Shown here: piece by piece, positions 17,984 to 24,982 of the stretch
Position numbering within the stretch: the first letter of the stretch is position 1
How the letters are laid out: the number at the start of each line of letters is the position of its first letter
Source: an uncultured Muribaculaceae bacterium
GTDB taxonomy: Bacteria > Bacteroidota > Bacteroidia > Bacteroidales > Muribaculaceae
Direction of reading: 5' to 3'
Assembly: GCA_910585285.1 (NCBI GenBank)
Contig: CAJUDL010000023.1
Location: forward strand, 1 to 55,659
Length of the DNA: 55,659 nucleotides
Notes under the pieces: model-generated
The model's input: only the letters and a program-made list of their open reading frames with translations
What the model was told of the DNA's origin: nothing
Database searches by the model: none
Position numbers and translations under genes: made by a program

Positions 17984-19375
17984 ATGGAAAAGCTGATTTC
18001 TACAAAAATATTACTCCCGACAGGTCACGCTTTTTGCAGCATGACTGTAATCACTACAGTTTGCCTTTTTTGCGGCATGATAATCTTGCCTGCGACAACG
18101 GCGAACGCTGACACGTGGACATATGCCGATTGCGTGAATTATGCGCGTGAGCATAATATCTCGCTGCAGAAATCCCGTATCTCGGAGGAAACGGCTTCCT
18201 ACGACCTTGAGGAGGCTCAGGCTCAATGGCAACCGTCGCTCGATTTCGCCACATCTCACAACTATGTCAACGCTCCATTCTCCAATGGCGACAGGAACGC
18301 TTATAACAGTTCATATGGACTCAATGCGGGATGGACTGTATGGAATGGGGGAGTGCGTGAGAATACCATCAAGCGCGACAAACTCCAGACTGAAATAGCG
18401 CGTCTCAATACGGGCGATATCCTTCGTTCTCTTGAAACAGATCTTCTACAGGTATATATAAACATCCTTTACGCCAAAGAGGCTATCGGCATTTATGAGG
18501 AGGCTGAAAAGGTAAGTCTTGCGCAGGCTGACCGCGGCAAGCAGCTGATGGAGGCTGGAAAGATGTCGCGCGTAGACTATGCGCGTCTGCAAAGCCAATA
18601 TGAGCAAGACCATTATTCTTTGGTAAACGCACAGACTACCTACGATTCTCGTCGCATGGAGCTCAAGAAACTTCTTGAATTAGGCATTGATGCCGACATT
18701 GATCTTGCCGACGTTATGTGGACAGCGGAGCAAGTGCTTGCCACTCTTCCTCCCATTGATGAAAGCTACCGATTGGCGGTTGCTACCGATCTAAAGATTC
18801 GGGGATTGGAGAAAGAGATGGAATCGTCGGAATATGACGTTGCTATCGCCAAAGCCGGGCGTGCTCCCAAGATCGCTCTCAATGCGGGTGTGGGCACGGG
18901 ATATTACGCGCCGGGAGGAAATTTCGGTACCGGACTGAAGCAGGCTGTCAACGAGCAGATCGGGCTCTCACTTTCCATCCCTATCTTCGATAACAAAAAG
19001 ACGAAAACCGCTACGGCACGAGCCCGCGCACAACAGCTAAACGCGCAACTTGACATAGACCAGCGACAGACGGAACTCGCGCAGACGGTGGAGAATTGGT
19101 ATATCGACACCCGTTCGGCACAGGCAAGATTCATTGCCGCGCAGTCAAATCTTGAATCGGCAAAACTCAGCGACGAGCTCTGCAATGAGCAGTTTGCGAT
19201 TGGCTATGTCAACACTGTGGAACTGATGACCGCCCACAATACTCTCATTGAGGCACAACATTCTTTGCTTCAGGCAAAATATATGGCGATGCTGGGGCAG
19301 AAGATGATCAAGTTTTATAGGACGGCGGAATGCGATTTAAGAATTAGGAATGAGGAATTAGGAATGAGGAATTAA
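17984..19375 (+). CDS. TolC-family outer-membrane efflux protein
   Basis: A 463-residue channel of the OEP family. After an N-terminal export signal, two OEP repeats (about 45-240 and 260-450) with long coiled helices form the trimeric outer-membrane and periplasmic tunnel. It starts the operon with a MacA-like adaptor and a MacB-like ABC transporter, and should be their exit duct. The ATG at 17984 directly follows a hairpin with a T tract. A second ATG at 18041 (MTVITTVCLFCGMIIL) is an alternative start that leaves the signal helix intact but without positive residues. The final residues (LRIRNEELGMRN) are encoded by a 14-bp tandem repeat and look like a late addition rather than folded protein. 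Confidence 0.9.
   Translation: MEKLISTKILLPTGHAFCSMTVITTVCLFCGMIILPATTANADTWTYADCVNYAREHNISLQKSRISEETASYDLEEAQAQWQPSLDFATSHNYVNAPFSNGDRNAYNSSYGLNAGWTVWNGGVRENTIKRDKLQTEIARLNTGDILRSLETDLLQVYINILYAKEAIGIYEEAEKVSLAQADRGKQLMEAGKMSRVDYARLQSQYEQDHYSLVNAQTTYDSRRMELKKLLELGIDADIDLADVMWTAEQVLATLPPIDESYRLAVATDLKIRGLEKEMESSEYDVAIAKAGRAPKIALNAGVGTGYYAPGGNFGTGLKQAVNEQIGLSLSIPIFDNKKTKTATARARAQQLNAQLDIDQRQTELAQTVENWYIDTRSAQARFIAAQSNLESAKLSDELCNEQFAIGYVNTVELMTAHNTLIEAQHSLLQAKYMAMLGQKMIKFYRTAECDLRIRNEELGMRN
19341..19374. repeat. 14-bp tandem repeat at the 3' end of the TolC gene
   Basis: The unit GAATTAGGAATGAG occurs twice (19341-19354, 19355-19368) plus a partial third copy. It encodes the terminal residues of the TolC protein and contains the stop codon region. 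Confidence 0.8.
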
Positions 19376-19382
19376 GTTGGAT

Positions 19383-20552
19383 ATGAAAATAAGGAATCTG
19401 ATAACGATTACAGTGCTTTCGGCTGTTTGCTGGAGCTGCGGCAAAAAGGGAAATCTTTCGCTTGATACCACCAAGGTTGAGAGCGGTGAGCTGACCGAAA
19501 CAGTCACGGCTACGGGCACGGTGGAATCCGTGACGCAAGTGGATGTCGGCACGCAGGTGACCGGCGTGATTGATAAATTGTTTGCAGACTATAATTCGAT
19601 TGTGACCAAGGGTGAACTTATCGCCGAGATCGAGAAAACCACTCTCGAAAGTGATCTGAGAAGCGCTGAGGCAAATGTTGAGTCGGCAAGGCTTACCTAT
19701 GAGTATAACCTTACCAACTATAAGCGCGACAAGGCTCTTCATGATAAACAGCTGATAAGTGATTATGAATTCCAGACATCAACAAAAGATCTGGAGGTGT
19801 CCAAAACCGCCTACGACAAAGCGAAAGCAGACAAGGTGAGGGCAGCAAAAAACTTGAACTACGCTGAGATATACTCTCCAATTGATGGAATAGTAATCTC
19901 TCGCGACGTAGAGGTTGGACAGACTGTCGTGTCCAATATGAGTGTCGCCAACCTATATACAATAGCAGATCTTGACAATATGCAAGTTATCGGCGATGTG
20001 GATGAGGCAGACATCGGTCAGGTGAAGGTAGGGCAACCGGTAACATTCTCGGTTGACGCTTACCCCGATCAACTCTTTGATGGAACAGTGACGCAAGTGC
20101 GACTCAATCCTACCACCACCAACAATGTGGTGACGTATGAAGTAGTGGTAAGTGCAGAGAATCCAGATCACAAGTTGATTCCCGGTCTTACCGCCAACCT
20201 CACCATCTACGTGATGCGCCAACAGAATATACTGCTGTTATCCAACAAAGCCTTTACATTCGAGCCAAAGATTGATGAAGGAAATAAGAAACTTCCGCAA
20301 CCGACAGGAGACGGTAAGAACATCAAGCTTGGGGAGAATCAGAAACTCGTGTGGGTTGTAAAAGGCAATTCACTTGTGCCAACAGCTGTAACAACGGGCG
20401 AAAGCAACGGCATCAAGACCGAGATAATCTCCGGGCTGAAAGAGGGAGACATTGTTGCAGAAGACTATTCTTCAATGGCACAGATGCTGCCGGTCCAGGA
20501 GGGAGACAGAAGTCCGTTTGCTCCGCAGCCACCGGGGAAGAGGAGGAAGTAG
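19383..20552 (+). CDS. MacA-like periplasmic adaptor (HlyD/RND family)
   Basis: A 389-residue membrane-fusion lipoprotein. The signal peptide ends in Cys19 (or Cys16), suggesting a lipid anchor. A biotinyl-lipoyl-like domain (TGTVESVTQVDVGTQVTGVI), a helical hairpin (about 85-160) and beta-barrel domains (DADIGQVKVGQPVTFSVDAY, LNPTTTNNVVTYEVVV) are in the usual order. It links the TolC-type channel upstream to the ABC transporter downstream. The frame opens at a TTG at 19377, but the ATG at 19383 gives the natural signal peptide and is preferred. Confidence 0.92.
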   Translation: MKIRNLITITVLSAVCWSCGKKGNLSLDTTKVESGELTETVTATGTVESVTQVDVGTQVTGVIDKLFADYNSIVTKGELIAEIEKTTLESDLRSAEANVESARLTYEYNLTNYKRDKALHDKQLISDYEFQTSTKDLEVSKTAYDKAKADKVRAAKNLNYAEIYSPIDGIVISRDVEVGQTVVSNMSVANLYTIADLDNMQVIGDVDEADIGQVKVGQPVTFSVDAYPDQLFDGTVTQVRLNPTTTNNVVTYEVVVSAENPDHKLIPGLTANLTIYVMRQQNILLLSNKAFTFEPKIDEGNKKLPQPTGDGKNIKLGENQKLVWVVKGNSLVPTAVTTGESNGIKTEIISGLKEGDIVAEDYSSMAQMLPVQEGDRSPFAPQPPGKRRK

Positions 20553-20618
20553 GTTTTTAGGCTTTAGGCATTAGGGTTTAGGGTTTAGGTTTATGGTTGG
20601 GGTTTAAGGTTTAATAAA
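20553..20618. repeat. TTAGG-rich intergenic repeat
   Basis: The gap between adaptor and ABC genes consists mostly of degenerate TTTAGG/TTTAGGG units, for example AGGGTTTAGGGTTTAGG. Similar sequence occurs at 22588-22613 and 31078-31102, always between genes, which marks a dispersed low-complexity family. Confidence 0.65.
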
Positions 20619-21368
20619 ATGAGCGAGAAGAAAGAAATAATAAAGGTCGAAAAATTGCGGCGCGAATTTATCGTCGGAGGAGAAAAGGTGAAAGCACTGC
20701 GAGGTGTCTCCTTCACCATCCGGGAGGGTGAATTCGTCACAATAATGGGCACCTCTGGCTCCGGCAAGTCTACATTGCTGAATATTCTCGGTTGTCTTGA
20801 CACTCCGACTTCGGGAGAATATTGGCTCGATGGCACATCAGTTCAGTCGATGAGCAAAAACCAGCGGGCAATAACACGCAATCGCAAGATTGGCTTCGTG
20901 TTTCAGAATTACAATCTTCTCCCAAAAACCACAGCCATAGAAAACGTAGAACTTCCGTTGCTCTATAATCCGGCTGTAGGAGCGAAAGAACGCAGGGAAA
21001 GAGCGATAACGGCTCTCGAAGCCGTCGGACTTTCCGAACGTCTGAACCATAAAAGCAACCAGATGTCGGGTGGTCAGCAGCAGCGTGTGGCAATAGCCCG
21101 TGCGCTGGTCAACAATCCGGTGATAATCCTTGCCGATGAGGCGACCGGTAACCTCGATACACGCACCTCCTTCAGCATTCTGACTCTGTTTCAGGATCTT
21201 CACAAGAAAGGGAGAACTATAATTTTTGTAACGCATAACCCTGAATTGGCAGAATATTCTTCGCGAAACATCGTTTTAAAAGATGGGAAGGTTGTCACCG
21301 ACACTTACAATCCGACTCCGGCATCGGCACGCGAAGCTTACGAAAGCCTACCTAAAGAGACCGACTGA
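20619..21368 (+). CDS. MacB-type ABC transporter ATP-binding protein
   Basis: A 249-residue nucleotide-binding subunit of the LolD/MacB branch. It shows Walker A GTSGSGKST (44-52, Lys50), a Q-loop in FVFQNYNLLPK, the signature MSGGQQQR (SGGQQ core), Walker B VIILADEATGNLD and the H-loop IIFVTHNPE. Its stop overlaps the start of the permease gene (TGATG), so the two are translationally coupled. It powers the tripartite pump with the MacA-like adaptor and TolC. Substrates of such pumps range from macrolides to peptides and lipids and cannot be read from sequence. Confidence 0.95.
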   Translation: MSEKKEIIKVEKLRREFIVGGEKVKALRGVSFTIREGEFVTIMGTSGSGKSTLLNILGCLDTPTSGEYWLDGTSVQSMSKNQRAITRNRKIGFVFQNYNLLPKTTAIENVELPLLYNPAVGAKERRERAITALEAVGLSERLNHKSNQMSGGQQQRVAIARALVNNPVIILADEATGNLDTRTSFSILTLFQDLHKKGRTIIFVTHNPELAEYSSRNIVLKDGKVVTDTYNPTPASAREAYESLPKETD

Positions 21369-22585
21369 TGAATATAGCGAACCTCTTGAAAATAGCGTTG
21401 AAAGCTCTCAACAACAATAAGCTCCGCTGCTTTCTGACAATGCTCGGCATTATCATTGGAGTGGCATCCGTCATAACAATGCTTGCAATAGGGCAGGGCT
21501 CAAAGAACAGCATCAAGGAACAGATCTCTGAGATGGGTTCCAACATGATAATGATCCATCCCGGCAACATGCAGCGCGGCGGAGTGCGTCAGAGTGCAGA
21601 TGATATGCAGAGCCTGGAAGTTACGGATTATGAAGCGTTGCAGACATTGCCCGGAATCGCGGCGATATCCCCATCAGTCAATTCCTCGGGACAACTCGTG
21701 AACGGCAACAACAACTATCCCTCCACAATCTATGGAGTGACACCCGACTACCTTGACATCCGCAAGCTGAAGGTGAAGGAAGGGGCAATGTTTACCGACC
21801 ACGACATCAAATCGGCGGCAAAGGTATGCATCCTCGGAAAGACAGTTGTCGACAACCTTTTTCCTAATGGAAAAGACCCGGTAGGGAGGGTGATACGTTT
21901 CGGTAAGATACCCTTGACAATTGTCGGAGTGCTTGAATCCAAAGGCACCAATTCCATGGGAATGGATCAGGATGATGTGGTGATAGCGCCATACACTACG
22001 GTGATGAAACGCATACTCGCCATTGATTATATCCAAGGAATATTCGCCAGCGCGGTGGATGAAAACCGGACTGAAGAGACGATCGACGAAATCACAGAGG
22101 TGCTGCGCGAACGTCACAAGATACAACCCGGAGCAGATGACGACTTCGACATACGTTCGCAACAGGAGCTAAGCCAGATGATGAACTCCACAAGCGACAT
22201 GATGACGGTCTTGCTTGCGTGTATCGCCGGCATCTCGCTTCTTGTAGGAGGTATCGGCATTATGAACATAATGTACGTATCAGTCACCGAGCGCACACGC
22301 GAGATCGGATTGAGAATGTCGATAGGAGCGAGGGGAATAGACATATTGTCGCAATTCCTCATCGAGGCGGTGATAATCAGCGTAAGCGGCGGCATTATCG
22401 GAATTGTGGTAGGTTGCGTGGCAACCTGGCTCGTCAACCTGATAGCACATTGGCCAGTCTACATCCAGATGTATTCAGTGCTGCTCTCGTTCGCCGTCTG
22501 CACGATCACCGGCATCTTCTTCGGCTGGTATCCCGCCAAGAAAGCCGCCAACCTCGACCCCATAGAGGCGATACGGTATGAATAG
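21368..22585 (+). CDS. MacB-like ABC permease (FtsX family)
   Basis: A 405-residue inner-membrane protein. One N-terminal transmembrane helix (about 18-42, FLTMLGIIIGVASVITML) is followed by a large periplasmic MacB_PCD domain (about 45-270). The FtsX domain has three helices (about 280-305, 330-355 and 365-390). It ends with FGWYPAKKAANLDPIEAIRYE, the classical end of this family. The ATPase is a separate gene here, unlike fused Escherichia coli MacB. It is the last gene of the operon; a terminator follows at 22740-22778. Confidence 0.94.
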   Translation: MNIANLLKIALKALNNNKLRCFLTMLGIIIGVASVITMLAIGQGSKNSIKEQISEMGSNMIMIHPGNMQRGGVRQSADDMQSLEVTDYEALQTLPGIAAISPSVNSSGQLVNGNNNYPSTIYGVTPDYLDIRKLKVKEGAMFTDHDIKSAAKVCILGKTVVDNLFPNGKDPVGRVIRFGKIPLTIVGVLESKGTNSMGMDQDDVVIAPYTTVMKRILAIDYIQGIFASAVDENRTEETIDEITEVLRERHKIQPGADDDFDIRSQQELSQMMNSTSDMMTVLLACIAGISLLVGGIGIMNIMYVSVTERTREIGLRMSIGARGIDILSQFLIEAVIISVSGGIIGIVVGCVATWLVNLIAHWPVYIQMYSVLLSFAVCTITGIFFGWYPAKKAANLDPIEAIRYE

Positions 22586-22587
22586 GT

Positions 22588-22660
22588 GTTAGGCGTTAGG
22601 TATTAGGCGTTAGAGCTAAGCATTTAACATTTAACATTAAAAATTACACATTAAAATTAG
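22588..22660. repeat. Dispersed TTAGG and AACATTTAACATT intergenic repeats
   Basis: GTTAGGCGTTAGGTATTAGG (within 22593-22613) is followed by CATTTAACATTTAACATT and related words. The second word family recurs at 32077-32173. No gene is seen in 22586-22840. Confidence 0.55.
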
Positions 22661-22739
22661 GTATCCCCGTGAGGGGAGATTATAAATGGTTGAATCAAGA
22701 CTATGTAAAGTTAGAATAGTTTGTGTTTGATTTATGTAG

Positions 22740-22778
22740 AGAGCCGGCTGCCCGAGAGGGTCGCCGGCTCTGTTTTTC
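22740..22778 (+). terminator. Terminator of the efflux operon
   Basis: A perfect 9-bp stem (AGAGCCGGC at 22740-22748 with GCCGGCTCT at 22763-22771) is followed by GTTTTTCT. It lies between the convergent permease and ATPase genes. Confidence 0.8.
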
Positions 22779-22840
22779 TAATTTATATAATACTTTAACT
22801 TCAAATTCATTAAACATTACATACTAATCACTGTTAGGAA

Positions 22841-24130
22841 TCAGTCTCTGAGACAGCCAAGCGGTATAACATATACACCGTCATCTCTGCGATAAGCAAA
22901 TTCACCGCCAGTCAACACCATAAGGAATTGTGGGGCAGGATTCTTAGAGTTATCTATCTTTGCTGCCAAATTTTTAAGATTCTCCGCTCCCTCCTCAATT
23001 TCACGGCTACCAAGTTTTACTTCCACTGCCGCCCATCTTCCATCATCAAGGGTTATAATTATGTCGGCTTCAAGATCGCTATTATCATGGTAATGCTTAA
23101 TCGTACCTCTTAATGGTTCCGTATATACCCTTAAATCGCGTACACACAAAGACTCAAATAAAAAACCAAAGTAATTAAAATCCTCGAGTATACGTTTAGG
23201 ACTTGCCCCAATTGCCGCGACAGCCAGAGAGGGATCCACAAATTGCCTCTTATCGGAAGTTCGTATACCGGTTTTTGATCTTAAAGATGGCTGCCATGCT
23301 TTCACATCTTCAATAATAAAAAGCTTACGCAGCGCTCGAATATATATTTCAAGCGTTTTATCGGATATTGAGGTATCATTGGAGCATACATCCCCCATGA
23401 TTGTACGATCCGTTGTCATGGTAGAAATATTGCGTGCCAATGATTTAAGCACATTTCTCACTCTGTCCGGATCTTTTTGTGACTTGTCTACAGCCGCCGC
23501 ATCTCTTTCACATACAGCATCAATATAGTCTTTCGCCACATCAAGAGCATCCTCTTTATCCAGTGATAAGGAAGAGGGCCATCCTCCTCTACAAATGGCA
23601 AAAGCAAGATCTTCTATTGAGAGATCACTCGTTGACACAACATCGGGAGTTCCATCAAACAGTTCTTTCAGCGAAACAGTACCATTCGATTCTCCTGACT
23701 CATAGAGGCTCATTGGTCTCATCCTCATTCTGGATATTCTACCAGTGCCTGTGTGTTCCATCTTTTCATCAGGAAGAAGATCATCATCTTCGTCTACAAC
23801 AACACTTCCTGTCAGAATGAACTGCCCTTTCTTAGGGTTTTGATCCACTGCAAAGCGCACAGCATCCCACAGAACCGTAGCGGTCTGCCACTCATCAATA
23901 AGTCGCGGCTGCTCACCCTTCAGTAGATATGAAGGAGAGGTTTGTGCCATTTTCAAATACGACAACCTTTTATCTGGATCCTGTAAATAAATAACACTAT
24001 TTGCGGCATTAAGTGCAGTCCACGTTTTTCCACACCATTTAGGACCCGTGATAAGTACAGCCCCGGAAGTTCTTAATTTCTTTTGTAGAGTATAGTCTGC
24101 TATTCTCGGAATATAATGATCATTCTGCAT
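22841..24130 (-). CDS. AAA ATPase with C-terminal DUF4143/PD-(D/E)XK-like domain
   Basis: A 429-residue cytoplasmic ATPase of the same broad family as the one at 16279. Walker A is GPKWCGKT (29-36, Lys35) and Walker B-like PRLIDEWQ follows. The ATP domain also has KGQFILTGSV. The DUF4143 part contains NYFGFLFESLCVRDLRVY. The end carries an intact nuclease-like motif: Asp in LEADIIITLDDG and Glu-Val-Lys in AAVEVKLG. The open frame can be extended to a TTG at 24148, but that TTG lies inside the -7 box at 24146-24153, so the ATG at 24128-24130 is the real start. It is transcribed leftward as a single gene, convergent with the efflux operon. Confidence 0.88.
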   Translation of the reverse strand: MQNDHYIPRIADYTLQKKLRTSGAVLITGPKWCGKTWTALNAANSVIYLQDPDKRLSYLKMAQTSPSYLLKGEQPRLIDEWQTATVLWDAVRFAVDQNPKKGQFILTGSVVVDEDDDLLPDEKMEHTGTGRISRMRMRPMSLYESGESNGTVSLKELFDGTPDVVSTSDLSIEDLAFAICRGGWPSSLSLDKEDALDVAKDYIDAVCERDAAAVDKSQKDPDRVRNVLKSLARNISTMTTDRTIMGDVCSNDTSISDKTLEIYIRALRKLFIIEDVKAWQPSLRSKTGIRTSDKRQFVDPSLAVAAIGASPKRILEDFNYFGFLFESLCVRDLRVYTEPLRGTIKHYHDNSDLEADIIITLDDGRWAAVEVKLGSREIEEGAENLKNLAAKIDNSKNPAPQFLMVLTGGEFAYRRDDGVYVIPLGCLRD

Positions 24131-24145
24131 ATGGTGATTTTTGTA

Positions 24146-24153
24146 CAAAAATA
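24146..24153 (-). promoter_or_regulatory. -7 box for the second DUF4143 ATPase
   Basis: On the minus strand the sequence reads TATTTTTG, an exact TAnnTTTG match 15 nt before the ATG at 24130. It fixes the start codon choice. Confidence 0.6.
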
Positions 24154-24177
24154 ATAATTTTCAATGAAATAAGCAAG

Positions 24178-24240
24178 TTACTCCGAACTTTTCTACCGTT
24201 TTACTCCGAACTTTTCTACCGTTTTACTCCGAACTTTTCT
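24178..24240. repeat. 23-bp tandem repeat upstream of the second ATPase
   Basis: Two full units (24178-24200, 24201-24223) and one partial unit (24224-24240) share the core CTCCGAACTTTTCTACCG. The array starts about 25 bp upstream of the -7 box, where an activator or repressor could act on the promoter. A diverged copy lies at 24906-24929. Confidence 0.85.
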
Positions 24241-24325
24241 AAAATTCAAATATGATTCTTGTACCGGACAAAAAAAGCAGACCTCAAAAAGCCTCAAAAA
24301 GTAAAAGAAAACATGTATTATCTCA

Positions 24326-24900
24326 CTGAAAAAGTTGAGGAATTGGAAAAAATTTATTACGTTTGGGCATAAAATATATGGTTTGTCCCAATCCTGATAA
24401 AAGATGAAAAAGATGACTTATAGCGTGGCGGGGCTGATGCTCGTCGGTGCCACATCCCATTGTGCATATACTGGAAAGGGGAAATAAAACCGGCGGTATC
24501 TGATGCCATCGTTTGCCAGATGAATCTGTTTGCCTCGTTAGGCGACCTCGTCGGTGCCGAGGTTCCCGAGGGTCTTGACAGCCGCCCAATGATGCCGGTT
24601 TTCTTCGGCAAAGAGAAAAACGGAAGGGAATGTATCATTATTGAAAATCAAGGAAAACTCGGTCTGAGAAGCGGGGACTACGTATTCATGCCTCCCTATG
24701 AAGGCCCCAAGACCAACCTTACGGGAAACGAGCTCGGCAATCTTGGCGAATATGGATTGTTCAACCTCAAGAAAGACCCCACGCAGCAACACAATCTCGC
24801 AAAGGAGAATCCGCAATTGCTGGATTCGCTCAACAAGGTGTTCTTAGACAAATCAATGGGATTATACCGTCCATTCGTTGAGGAGGTTACATTGAAATAA
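24326..24900 (+). pseudogene. Rearranged copy of the sulfatase junction, internally deleted
   Basis: This segment is nearly identical to the PUL sulfatases. Positions 24326-24445 match 45728-45848 (end of the first sulfatase and start of the second), and 24446-24900 match 46897-47351 (the C-terminal third of the second). About 1.05 kb is missing in between. The remaining 5' piece (ATG at 24404) runs out of frame after the join and stops after 27 codons. The 3' piece keeps 146 residues in frame but no catalytic Ser motif. The upstream tail has GCA-TAA where the intact copy has GCA-GAA. It is a non-functional segmental duplication inserted between the ATPase promoter and the hybrid sensor gene. 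Confidence 0.9.
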
Positions 24901-24905
24901 ACAAA

Positions 24906-24929
24906 TCAATCCGGACTTTTCTAAAAAAC
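24906..24929. repeat. Diverged copy of the 23-bp repeat
   Basis: ATCCGGACTTTTCTAAAA matches the end of the array at 24224-24247 in 19 of 24 positions. It lies immediately after the duplicated sulfatase segment, so that segment is bracketed by related sequence. Confidence 0.5.
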
Positions 24930-24966
24930 AGAGTCAGCTGCCCCCAAAGGATACCGACTCTGTTTT
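24925..24966. terminator. Terminator after the hybrid sensor gene
   Basis: A perfect 11-bp stem (AAAACAGAGTC at 24925-24935 with GACTCTGTTTT at 24956-24966) gives a T tract on both strands. It lies 17 nt past the stop of the leftward sensor gene. Confidence 0.75.
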
Positions 24967-24982
24967 ACATTGTATCAATCAC

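Noticed and set aside
24131..24148. TTG start for the second ATPase
   Set aside because: The TTG is part of the -7 box TATTTTTG, so it lies upstream of transcription start.
24178..24240. Possible CRISPR array
   Set aside because: The units are contiguous without spacers, so this is a simple tandem repeat.
24460..24900. Intact 146-residue gene
   Set aside because: It begins at a TTG in the middle of a sulfatase domain and is only the C-terminal third of a deleted duplicate.
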